Shown here: in pieces, positions 1 to 6,156 of the stretch
Position numbering within the stretch: the first letter of the stretch is position 1
How the letters are laid out: the number at the start of each line of letters is the position of its first letter
Assembly: GCA_015231995.1 (NCBI GenBank)
Contig: JADGAO010000186.1
Span: 1-6,679, forward strand
Reading direction: 5' to 3'
Source of the DNA: Nitrospinota bacterium
Lineage (GTDB): Bacteria; Nitrospinota_A; UBA7883; JACRLM01
Length of the DNA stretch: 6,679 nt
The notes under the pieces: generated by a model
Told to the model about the DNA's origin: nothing
Database searches by the model: none
What the model saw: only the letters and a program-made list of their open reading frames with translations
Program-made: the position numbers and the translations under genes

Positions 1-2
1 TG

Positions 3-488
3 CGGGATTTGCGGGATCAGTGTGTCAGCCGTTTTTATCATGTCCTTAACTCCCCCTCCCACCGGCATCATGATTTTTACGTCAACGGCGATAAAACCGA
101 AGCCTTCACCCATTGCGTTGAGATATGCGTCACCGAATACGCCAACTGGATAAGGGGTTGGACGAAGGTGGCGAGAGAGGATGAGCGTTTCCTGCTTATG
201 CGTTATGAAGACATGCGCGAGAACATCAAAACCCAGTTCCTGCGCGCGCTCAAACGTTTTGACATCGAGCTGGCTGATGACAAGGTGGAGATGATTATCG
301 AGCAGGTCGCCGCGAAGTCCAAAAGCGGCTCGAATCTGGAAACGCGGCTCAAACAGGGCAATTCATTGCGTTCCGGGCGGGTGGGAGATTGGCGCAGTCA
401 TTTTTCGCCTGGCGACGTTAAGATTTTCAAGGAAAAGGCGAACGACACCCTCGTTTCGCTGGGATACGAGAAGGACGATTCGTGGTAG
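3..488 (+). CDS. Sulfotransferase family protein, C-terminal part (5' truncated by window edge)
   Basis: Likely a PAPS-dependent sulfotransferase moving a sulfuryl group to a hydroxyl or amine, in this context probably of a glycan. The frame is open to the left edge, so the first visible codons are internal. They read R-D-L-R-D-Q-C-V-S-R-F-Y-H, the 3'-phosphate-binding element of PAPS sulfotransferases (Arg, then Ser eight residues later). The C-terminal part has R-S-G-R-V-G-D-W at visible residues 123-130, followed by HFSPGDVKIFKEKAND, the conserved GxxGDW segment that closes over PAPS, and it ends normally at a TAG. The 161 visible residues are roughly the second half of a typical 280-300-residue enzyme. 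The N-terminal 5'-phosphosulfate loop lies outside the window. A TTG at position 9 could be taken as a start but sits inside the conserved motif, so it is rejected. The family call is firm; the acceptor is unknown. Confidence 0.88.
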   Translation, partial: RDLRDQCVSRFYHVLNSPSHRHHDFYVNGDKTEAFTHCVEICVTEYANWIRGWTKVAREDERFLLMRYEDMRENIKTQFLRALKRFDIELADDKVEMIIEQVAAKSKSGSNLETRLKQGNSLRSGRVGDWRSHFSPGDVKIFKEKANDTLVSLGYEKDDSW

Positions 489-503
489 GAATCATCCTTC
501 TTT

Positions 504-569
504 TTGTAGGGGCATACCTGTGTGTCTGCCCCCTCTCATGCGGGCGAACACGCAGGTTCGCCCCTACAA
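504..569. repeat. 66-bp imperfect palindrome (REP/MITE-like intergenic repeat)
   Basis: The arms 504-531 and 542-569 can pair over 28 positions, with 23 Watson-Crick pairs, 2 G-T pairs and 3 mismatches. The outer 10 bp (ttgtaggggc at 504-513, gcccctacaa at 560-569) are perfect, and the apical loop is 532-541. It fills most of the only sizeable gap left of the operon. No T-tract follows the right arm, so it is not a classic intrinsic terminator. From memory, palindromes with GTAGGGGC-type ends are dispersed in many bacterial genomes; membership of such a family cannot be proven from one copy. A GTG at 522 that would extend the next gene lies inside this element, which argues against that start. 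Confidence 0.8.
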
Positions 570-587
570 CATAATGGTTGTTCATTC

Positions 588-2126
588 ATGAAGGTTCTCC
601 TTTTTTACCCGAATTTCTACGGCATGAACATGTTGCCTCCGGCCATGGGGCTATTCACCGCCATCCTGCGCGGGCACGGGCATGAAGTGGCCATGTTCGA
701 CACCACCTATTACGAAAAGATAGAAGGGTTTGACGTTACCGATTTCGACAAGATGAAATCGGACAACCTCAACGCCCGGCCTTTCGACGACTCTATCCTG
801 CAGGCGAGCCGGAAATCTGGCGACTGCGTAAGCGATATGAAAAACCTGCTGGCGGCGTTCAAGCCAGACCTTATCGCAATGTCATGCACGGAGGATATGT
901 ACCCGCTCGGCGTGGCGATTCTCAAACAACTGGATAACAAACCGCCGGTTGTGGCGGGGGGGATATTCCCCACCAGCTCTCCGCAGATGGCGCTGGAATA
1001 TTCGCAGGGAGCCATCAACTACATCATCACCGGTGAAGGGGAACGCGCGCTACCGGAGTTCTGCGCCCGTCTCGAACAGGGCAAAGACCTTCGGGGCGTT
1101 CCGGGATTGTGGATGTACCGGGACGGAAAACTTACGGGAAGCCCTCTGCCAGCCCTTGTTGACGTGAACGACGTGCCGTTGCCCGAATACGACCTGTATC
1201 AGGAGAGCCGGTTCTACCGCCCCATGCAGGGCAAATTGCGGCGTATGTTTCCCATCGAGACGCACAGGGGTTGCCCGTACACATGCGCGTTCTGCAATTC
1301 GCCCACCACGGCGGATAACTACCACAAAGAGAACATGCGGTTCTTCCGCAAGAAAAAGATATCCAACGTCCGCAAGGAACTGCGCCTGTGCGTGGATAAA
1401 TACCACGCCGATTCATTCTATTTCTGGGCCGATACTTTCCTTGCGTGGAGCGAGGAGGAATTCGACGAGTTCTGCGAGATGTACAAGGAATTCAGGCGCC
1501 CGTTCTGGATACAGACCCGGCCGGAGACGATCACGGAATACAGGCTAAAACGCCTCAAGGAAGTCGGGTTGTTGCGGATCGCCTTCGGGCTGGAGCACGG
1601 CAACGAAGAGTTCCGCGCGACGATGCTTCACCGGAAGGTGAGAAACGCCGTCATTATCGAAAAACTCAATCTCGTTTACAGCCACGGCATCCCGTTCAGC
1701 GTGAACAACATCATGGGATTCCCGCAGGAGACGCGCGAGCTTGTGTTCGACACTATCGAGCTGAACCGCAAAATCAAGTCCGACGGCATCAACGCATACA
1801 CCTACACCCCGTTCCACGGGACGCCACTGCGGAAGATATCGGAGGATTTGGGTTTCGTCAGGCCGGAGGATTTGTCGCGGTGCATCGGAATGCCGTCGGT
1901 GCTCAAGATGCCGCAATTCACCCCGGAGCAGATCGAGGGGCTACGCAGGTGTTTTGTGCTGTATGTTAAAATGCCCAAATCGCGATGGGACGACATAAAA
2001 AAGGCCGAGGCGCTGACTCCTGAAGGGGACAGGATTTGGACGGAATTAAAAAAAGAATGTTTCGCCAACTACATGCAGTATGGCGATTACGATGACTCGG
2101 ATGATATTGACCCCGTTGAATCCTGA
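588..2126 (+). CDS. Radical SAM protein with N-terminal B12-binding-like domain
   Basis: This 512-residue protein has the two-part layout of class B (cobalamin-type) radical SAM enzymes. Residues 1 to about 150 are Rossmann-like (MKVLLFYPNF start, then PDLIAMSCTED and PVVAGGIFPT). The radical SAM core begins near residue 223 (ETHRGCPYTCAFCNSP) with the CxxxCxxC cluster ligands Cys229, Cys233 and Cys236, followed by WIQTRPETIT and RIAFGLEHGNEEF strands and a NNIMGFPQET turn. The tail is acidic (DDSDDIDP). The cobalamin motif DxHxxG is not seen, so B12 use is likely but unproven. Many relatives methylate unactivated carbons or rearrange carbon skeletons; the substrate here is unknown. The ATG at 588 is chosen because the frame's earlier GTG at 522 lies inside the palindrome and the protein fold starts at MKVLLF. 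No clear Shine-Dalgarno precedes 588. It is probably the first gene of the tightly packed operon. Confidence 0.85.
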   Translation: MKVLLFYPNFYGMNMLPPAMGLFTAILRGHGHEVAMFDTTYYEKIEGFDVTDFDKMKSDNLNARPFDDSILQASRKSGDCVSDMKNLLAAFKPDLIAMSCTEDMYPLGVAILKQLDNKPPVVAGGIFPTSSPQMALEYSQGAINYIITGEGERALPEFCARLEQGKDLRGVPGLWMYRDGKLTGSPLPALVDVNDVPLPEYDLYQESRFYRPMQGKLRRMFPIETHRGCPYTCAFCNSPTTADNYHKENMRFFRKKKISNVRKELRLCVDKYHADSFYFWADTFLAWSEEEFDEFCEMYKEFRRPFWIQTRPETITEYRLKRLKEVGLLRIAFGLEHGNEEFRATMLHRKVRNAVIIEKLNLVYSHGIPFSVNNIMGFPQETRELVFDTIELNRKIKSDGINAYTYTPFHGTPLRKISEDLGFVRPEDLSRCIGMPSVLKMPQFTPEQIEGLRRCFVLYVKMPKSRWDDIKKAEALTPEGDRIWTELKKECFANYMQYGDYDDSDDIDPVES

Positions 2127-2793
2127 ACCGTCGCCATCGTTGGAGGCTCTTCTGCCAGCAATTAACCTGAGCGCGTTCAAGCTCCTCTTCTGGGACTTTG
2201 ACGGGGTGATCAAGGACTCGGTCGAGGTCAAGACGCGGGCGTTTGTCCAGCTGTTCGAGCCTTTCGGCTCCAAGATCGCCGAACGGGTGCGCGACCATCA
2301 CGAGGCTAACGGCGGCATGTCCCGCCTCAATAAAATCCCGCTTTATCTGGAATGGGCGGGGGAGCAGGTCTCGCAAAAGCTGGTTGACGAATATTGCCAA
2401 CGGTTTTCCCAACTTTCCCTGCAGGGCGTGATTGATTCGCCCTGGGTTGGCGGCGCAGAGGCGTTGCTACGCGGCAACCCATACCGGCAGTCGTTCGTAC
2501 TGGTTACGGCGACGCCTCATGGGGAGATAGAGGAGATATTGGCGGCGCTTAACCTGCGATCGTGTTTCATGGATGTTTTCGGAGCGCCTACGAGCAAGAA
2601 AGAGGCTATCCGAACGACACTGGAGGCTCGTCAAATCGAGCCGAAACTATGCCTGATGATCGGCGACGCCAAGGCGGATTTTGAAGCGGCGCAGGCCAAT
2701 AATGTTCCTTTCCTGCTCCGGCGGCATTCCAGCAACGGACGGGTGTTCGAAAGTTATACCGGCGACTCTGTGGAGGACTTTGCGGGCCTATGA
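2080..2793 (+). CDS. HAD-superfamily hydrolase (probable sugar-phosphate phosphatase)
   Basis: Soluble HAD-fold phosphatase, 237 residues from this start. Motif I is WDFDGVIKDS with nucleophile Asp39 and acid/base Asp41. Motif II is VTATP with Thr143, the motif III lysine is Lys173 or Lys174, and motif IV is MIGDAKADFEAA with Asp196 and Asp200. About 100 residues between motifs I and II form a helical C1-type cap, as in phosphoglycolate phosphatase and beta-phosphoglucomutase relatives. The start is uncertain. ATG codons at 2080, 2092 and 2101 are all in frame and all overlap the end of the radical SAM gene, and none has a good Shine-Dalgarno, so translational coupling is likely. The TGA overlaps the next ATG (ATGA at 2790-2793). 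Beside an aldolase and a CMP-sugar synthetase, it could play the KdsC-like role of dephosphorylating a keto-sugar acid phosphate; that role is inferred from context. Confidence 0.85.
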   Translation: MAITMTRMILTPLNPEPSPSLEALLPAINLSAFKLLFWDFDGVIKDSVEVKTRAFVQLFEPFGSKIAERVRDHHEANGGMSRLNKIPLYLEWAGEQVSQKLVDEYCQRFSQLSLQGVIDSPWVGGAEALLRGNPYRQSFVLVTATPHGEIEEILAALNLRSCFMDVFGAPTSKKEAIRTTLEARQIEPKLCLMIGDAKADFEAAQANNVPFLLRRHSSNGRVFESYTGDSVEDFAGL

Positions 2794-3551
2794 ACCGACT
2801 GGAAAAAATCAGGCTTATCCGGCGCTCCCTGAAGGCGGGCAAACCGTCCATCGGCAGTTGGATGCAGATTCCACACCCATCCGTGGCCGAGATAATGGGA
2901 CAGGCCGGATACGACTGGGTCGCCGTGGATATGGAACATGGATCAATAGGCGTCCAGCAATTACCGGACATCTTCCGCGCGTTGGAGCTTGGCGGGACAT
3001 TGCCGCTGGCCCGGATCGCGCAGGGAGAGACAAAAGACTGTAAACAGGCACTGGACGCGGGAGCGGGGGGGGTTATCGTCCCCATGATAGAAAGCGCGGA
3101 ACAGTTGACGAAGGCTCGCGACGCATGTAGATGGGCGCCCGCTGGCTCCCGTGGCGTAGGGTTTTCCCGCGCCAACCTTTTCGGCAAAAACTTCGAGTCG
3201 TATAACGAAGAGGCCCAGGCCCCTTTGCTGGTTGCGATGATAGAACACGCCCGGGCCGTGGAAAATCTGGCGGACATCCTGCAAGTCGAGGGGTTGGACG
3301 CGGTGATGATCGGCCCGTACGACCTGTCGGCCTCGATGGGATTGACCGCCCAGTTCGAATCGCCAAAATTCATGGCGGCGATGGAGCGTATCCGCATCCT
3401 TTGCGCGCAATACGACATACCATGCGGAGCGCATGTGGTGGCTCCGGACGTGGATGTGTTGAAACGCCGGATCGCCGAGGGGTATCGGTTCATCGCGTAT
3501 TCTATTGATGCGGTGTTTTTGACAAAACACGCCGCCTTCCCACTTTTATAG
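2790..3551 (+). CDS. HpcH/HpaI family class II (metal-dependent) aldolase
   Basis: A 253-residue TIM-barrel protein of the HpcH/HpaI aldolase/citrate lyase family, whose members reversibly cleave or form 4-hydroxy-2-keto acids using pyruvate and an aldehyde. Visible signatures are the substrate-entry segment GSWMQIPHPSVAEIMGQAG, VDMEHG with catalytic-type His50, LARI with Arg75, VPMIES, the metal-ligand strand MIEHARAVENL with Glu152, and GPYDLSASMG with Asp178. This matches the conserved His, Arg, Glu and Asp set of HpcH, and the length is normal for the family (about 250-265). The gene starts within the HAD stop codon (ATGA), implying coupled translation. Known members act in aromatic or sugar-acid catabolism, but no catabolic partner is present here. 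With a CMP-transferase and a phosphatase in the same operon, a biosynthetic role making a 3-deoxy-2-keto sugar acid is inferred. The aldehyde substrate is unknown. Confidence 0.9.
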   Translation: MNRLEKIRLIRRSLKAGKPSIGSWMQIPHPSVAEIMGQAGYDWVAVDMEHGSIGVQQLPDIFRALELGGTLPLARIAQGETKDCKQALDAGAGGVIVPMIESAEQLTKARDACRWAPAGSRGVGFSRANLFGKNFESYNEEAQAPLLVAMIEHARAVENLADILQVEGLDAVMIGPYDLSASMGLTAQFESPKFMAAMERIRILCAQYDIPCGAHVVAPDVDVLKRRIAEGYRFIAYSIDAVFLTKHAAFPLL

Positions 3552-3563
3552 AGCGTAATTCTG

Positions 3564-4301
3564 ATGGAAAATGTCGGGCAAATAAAATCCAGAAACAAAG
3601 AGTTTCAGGAGAAATTCGACCGTGGTCGTCTTCTCCAGCATATTGTGACGGCTGACGCGCCTGTTATCGCCGACGTCGGCGCGCACTTCGGCGAGAGCGT
3701 GGCTTATTTCAAAAAGCTTTTTCCAAAAGCCACGATCTACTCATTCGAGCCCGACCCGGACTCGTTCGCCCGGCTTTCCGGCGCCGTCATAGAAGGGGTG
3801 TCGTACTTCAATCTGGCTCTTTCTGACGAGGATGGTTCAGCTTCCTTCTACCGGAACAAAATTTCCCACACGAACAGCCTGCTCAAGGTCAATCTGGACA
3901 GCAGAGACTCCATCGGCGTCGCCAAAGCGAAGGCGGAAAACGACTCGCGTTATTTCGAAGGGTTCAACGAGGAAGTCAACGTCGCCACCATTCGGCTGGA
4001 CAGCTTCGCCAGGCAACATTCGATAGGCCAGATAGACATTCTGAAAATAGACGTGCAGGGAGCCGAACGCCGTGTGCTTCTTGGCGGGGAGGCGACCCTG
4101 CGCAACACCAAAGCCATCGTCATGGAAATAATATTTTTCGACTATTACGAAAGCAGGACGGCTTTCATCGACGTAGAGAGCGTGCTGGCGCCGCTGGGTT
4201 TCCGCCTGTTTAGCATCAGCGACATTTCGAACAACCCGATGAACGGCAGAACGGATTGGGCCGAGGTGGTTTATTTGAATCAGAACCTCGTAAAGATATA
4301 G
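3564..4301 (+). CDS. FkbM family SAM-dependent methyltransferase
   Basis: A 245-residue class I methyltransferase of the FkbM type, a family that usually O-methylates sugars or polyketides. SAM motif I is VIADVGAHFGES (residues 34-45) and the post-strand-2 acidic motif is SFEPDPDSF (60-68). The family signatures VNVATIRLDSF (138-148) and DILKIDVQGAERRVL (158-172) follow. The N-terminal 30 residues are charged and lack a signal peptide or membrane segment, so the protein is cytoplasmic. ATG 3564 lies 12 nt after the aldolase stop, with only a weak purine stretch upstream (agag near 3551). FkbM genes are common in O-antigen and capsule clusters, where they cap or modify monosaccharides. The exact hydroxyl and sugar cannot be read from the sequence. 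Confidence 0.92.
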   Translation: MENVGQIKSRNKEFQEKFDRGRLLQHIVTADAPVIADVGAHFGESVAYFKKLFPKATIYSFEPDPDSFARLSGAVIEGVSYFNLALSDEDGSASFYRNKISHTNSLLKVNLDSRDSIGVAKAKAENDSRYFEGFNEEVNVATIRLDSFARQHSIGQIDILKIDVQGAERRVLLGGEATLRNTKAIVMEIIFFDYYESRTAFIDVESVLAPLGFRLFSISDISNNPMNGRTDWAEVVYLNQNLVKI

Positions 4302-4310
4302 GGAAGAGCG

Positions 4311-5288
4311 ATGAAGGAAGAGGAAATCCGGCCCAAACGGATATTCGACGAATACCGTCGGCTCGCCGAACTGGACGCCGAGAAATATTTTGGCGCAAGC
4401 GGTCGCGAGCATGTCTGTTGCCCGGCCTGCGGACTAAACGGGCTTTACTCCTTCACGAAACACACTTTTGTATACGAAGAGTGTCCCGCCTGCCAAACCC
4501 TGTTCGCAAGCCCCCGTCCGCCGGTGGAGGCTTTTTCGCTTTTTTATCAGGAATCCGAATCCGCCAAATACGTGGCCTCGACTTTCTACAAGGAAACCGC
4601 CGAAGCGCGCCGCGAAAAAATCTGGCGCCCGAAAGCGAAAATGTTGAGCGAGATTATCAAACGCTTCGGCGCGGATCGGAGCGACATGGTGGATATCGGC
4701 GGTGGATACGGCATCTTCGCGGAGGAGTTCGGCAAAATTTCCGGCAGGCAGGTGACGGTGATCGAGCCTGGATCGGCTCTTGCCGAGATATGCCGTGGGA
4801 AGGGCCTCAAAGTCATACAGGGTTTTCTGGACGACATCGAGCCGGGACAACTTCCAGTCGGCTCCAAAGTTTTCGTAAGCTTCGAGCTGTTCGAACATCT
4901 GCACGCCCCGGAAAAATTCCTCCTGCGTTTGAAGGAATTGATGGGATCGGGCGATATGTTCATTTTTACGACGCTGTCGGGAGCGGGGGTGGATATACAG
5001 GCTCTCTGGGAGGATTCGAAATCGGTTTCGCCGCCGCATCACCTCAACTTTTTCAACCCGAAATCGGCGCGGATACTGTTGGAACGCTCCGGTTTTGAAG
5101 TGTTGCAAACCAGCACGCCCGGAAAACTGGACATCGATATCCTTTGCAACAACCAGGAATTTATCAAAGACCGCTTCTGGCGGACGTTTATCATTCAGGC
5201 GAGTGAAGCCGAGAAACAGGCCATGCAGACGTTCATCTCGGACAACGGCCTGAGTTCTCACATGCTTGTCGTTTGCCGAAAACTTTAA
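4311..5288 (+). CDS. Class I SAM methyltransferase with N-terminal zinc-ribbon
   Basis: A 325-residue protein in three parts. Residues 36-61 carry a four-cysteine knuckle pair (CPAC at 37-40 and CPAC at 58-61), probably a structural zinc site. Residues about 105-225 form a Rossmann methyltransferase domain with SAM motif I VDIGGGYGIF (127-136), acidic VIEPGSA (150-156) and VSFELFEHLHAP (189-200), the usual 'EVxEHxxxP' strand. The C-terminal part has PPHHLNFFNPKSARILLERSGFEV (241-264), typical of Methyltransf_23-like enzymes in polysaccharide clusters. The zinc-ribbon recalls sugar C-methyltransferases of the TylC3/NovU group, but the protein is shorter and lacks their long C-terminal domain, so C- versus O-methylation is open. 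The start is supported by a GGGAAG stretch (4301-4306) four nt before ATG and a gap of only 9 nt from the FkbM gene. Confidence 0.88.
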   Translation: MKEEEIRPKRIFDEYRRLAELDAEKYFGASGREHVCCPACGLNGLYSFTKHTFVYEECPACQTLFASPRPPVEAFSLFYQESESAKYVASTFYKETAEARREKIWRPKAKMLSEIIKRFGADRSDMVDIGGGYGIFAEEFGKISGRQVTVIEPGSALAEICRGKGLKVIQGFLDDIEPGQLPVGSKVFVSFELFEHLHAPEKFLLRLKELMGSGDMFIFTTLSGAGVDIQALWEDSKSVSPPHHLNFFNPKSARILLERSGFEVLQTSTPGKLDIDILCNNQEFIKDRFWRTFIIQASEAEKQAMQTFISDNGLSSHMLVVCRKL

Positions 5289-5299
5289 GAAAGACACAC

Positions 5300-6037
5300 A
5301 TGAAAATATTAGCTCTCATCCCCGCCCGAATGGGCAGTAGCCGTTTCCCCGGCAAACCTATGGCCAGGATTCTGGGCAAACCGATGATCGGCCATGTTTA
5401 TGAGCGAGTGCGCAAATCGCCAATGCTCGACACCCTCGCGGTAGCAACCTGCGACAAGGAAATTTTCGATTATATCGAGTCCATCGGCGGCGTGGCCGTG
5501 ATGACCGGAGACCAGCACGAACGGGCCTCCGACCGTTGCGCCGAAGCTTTGGTGAAACTCGAAGCGGCGAACAAAACCCGTTACGACATCGTGGTCATGG
5601 TGCAGGGCGATGAGCCGATGACCCATCCCGATATGATCGCCGAAGCCGTGCAACCACTGCTCGACGACGCAGGCATCCAGGTGGTCAACCTGCTCGGCCA
5701 GATAAAGGATACGGCGGAGTTCGAAGACCGCAACTGCATCAAGGTTGTGTGCGACCTTAATTCCAACGCGCTCTATTTTTCGCGGGAGCCTATCCCGACG
5801 CGTAGCAAGAGCAAAGATATCCCAATGGGCAAGCAGGTCTGCATCATCCCGTTCCGCAGGGATTTCCTGCTCGAATACACGCGGATGACGCCTACCCCGC
5901 TGGAGGTGGCCGAATCGGTGGATATGATGCGCGTGCTTGAGCATGGGATGAAGGTGCGCATGGCTCCCACCCGGCACAGCACGATGGCGGTGGATACGCC
6001 CGACGACCTTAAGCGGGTCGAGAAGTTGATGGCTTAG
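5300..6037 (+). CDS. KdsB-like cytidylyltransferase (CMP-keto-sugar-acid synthetase)
   Basis: A 245-residue cytoplasmic nucleotidyltransferase that would activate a 2-keto sugar acid with CTP, giving the CMP-sugar and pyrophosphate. It shares with CMP-Kdo synthetase (KdsB) the N-terminal CTP loop ALIPARMGSSRFPGKPM (5-21, with Arg10 and Lys19), GKPMIGHVYERV (26-37), MVQGDEPM (100-107, metal Asp104), ALYFSREPIP (157-166) and the C-terminal VDTPDDLKRVE (231-241, metal Asp232); the length also matches. It differs in two places that are well conserved in true KdsB. The His-Gln-Ser-Gly-Thr segment is HERASD (73-78), and the LGIYGYR strand is VCIIPFR (180-186). A substrate other than Kdo is therefore likely. 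ATG 5300 is preferred over an in-frame TTG at 5273, which overlaps the previous gene and precedes the conserved MKILALIPAR start. It is the last gene before the hairpin spacer and ends with tandem stops TAG TGA. Confidence 0.88.
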   Translation: MKILALIPARMGSSRFPGKPMARILGKPMIGHVYERVRKSPMLDTLAVATCDKEIFDYIESIGGVAVMTGDQHERASDRCAEALVKLEAANKTRYDIVVMVQGDEPMTHPDMIAEAVQPLLDDAGIQVVNLLGQIKDTAEFEDRNCIKVVCDLNSNALYFSREPIPTRSKSKDIPMGKQVCIIPFRRDFLLEYTRMTPTPLEVAESVDMMRVLEHGMKVRMAPTRHSTMAVDTPDDLKRVEKLMA

Positions 6038-6061
6038 TGAGTCATCGCGTCGGTTGACGCT

Positions 6062-6086
6062 CGGCGGGGTGTTCTTCACCCCGCCG
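6062..6086 (+). terminator. Hairpin downstream of the operon, probable terminator
   Basis: A perfect 10-bp GC-rich stem (6062-6071 with 6077-6086) closes the 5-nt loop ttctt. It starts 24 nt after the cytidylyltransferase stop and is followed by the weakly T-rich stretch tcttcgttc. A smaller 5-bp hairpin (gcgtc ggtt gacgc, 6047-6060) lies directly before it. Position and stem strength support termination or 3'-end protection of the upstream transcript. The T-tract is interrupted, so termination may be partial. The same core recurs at 6117-6141, so this may be a dispersed palindromic repeat used as a terminator. Confidence 0.6.
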
Positions 6087-6116
6087 TCTTCGTTCATCAA
6101 AGAGATTGCATCAGGA

Positions 6117-6141
6117 GTCCGAGGTGAAGAACACCTCGGAC
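6117..6141. repeat. Second palindrome, inverted relative of the 6062-6086 hairpin
   Basis: A perfect 10-bp stem (gtccgaggtg at 6117-6126 with cacctcggac at 6132-6141) closes the loop aagaa. Its reverse complement aligns over 25 nt with 6062-6086. The central 13 nt (6068-6080 and 6123-6135) are exact reverse complements, and the four stem pairs that differ do so on both sides, preserving pairing. It ends 15 nt before the cyclase ATG and also holds an in-frame GTG (6124). It could be a 5'-leader structure, or simply a repeat copy. Confidence 0.7.
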
Positions 6142-6156
6142 AGCAACAAGAGCGTT

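Noticed and set aside
504..569. Palindrome as an intrinsic terminator of the sulfotransferase gene
   Set aside because: No T-tract follows the right arm, and the arms are longer and more imperfect than usual for a terminator.
522..587. GTG-initiated N-terminal extension of the radical SAM protein
   Set aside because: The 22 extra residues are encoded by the palindromic repeat and do not resemble the family N-terminus, whereas MKVLLFYPNF at 588 does.
2606..3598. 330-residue open frame on the minus strand
   Set aside because: It lies fully antisense to the HAD end and the clear HpcH/HpaI aldolase. Its translation is Arg/Pro/Ser-rich without a recognisable fold, as expected of a shadow in GC-rich coding DNA.
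4256..5098. 280-residue plus-strand frame overlapping the methyltransferase
   Set aside because: Low-complexity Arg/Gly-rich shadow in another frame of a well-supported gene.
4434..5297. 287-residue minus-strand open frame
   Set aside because: Antisense to the zinc-ribbon methyltransferase, which has clear SAM and zinc motifs; no motif is seen in the antisense product.
5273..5299. TTG-initiated extension of the cytidylyltransferase
   Set aside because: It overlaps the previous gene and adds nine residues before the conserved MKILALIPAR start.
5309..6100. 263-residue minus-strand open frame rich in His and Asp
   Set aside because: Mirror of the KdsB-like gene. The His-richness comes from the complement of ATG- and GTG-containing codons, not from a real protein.
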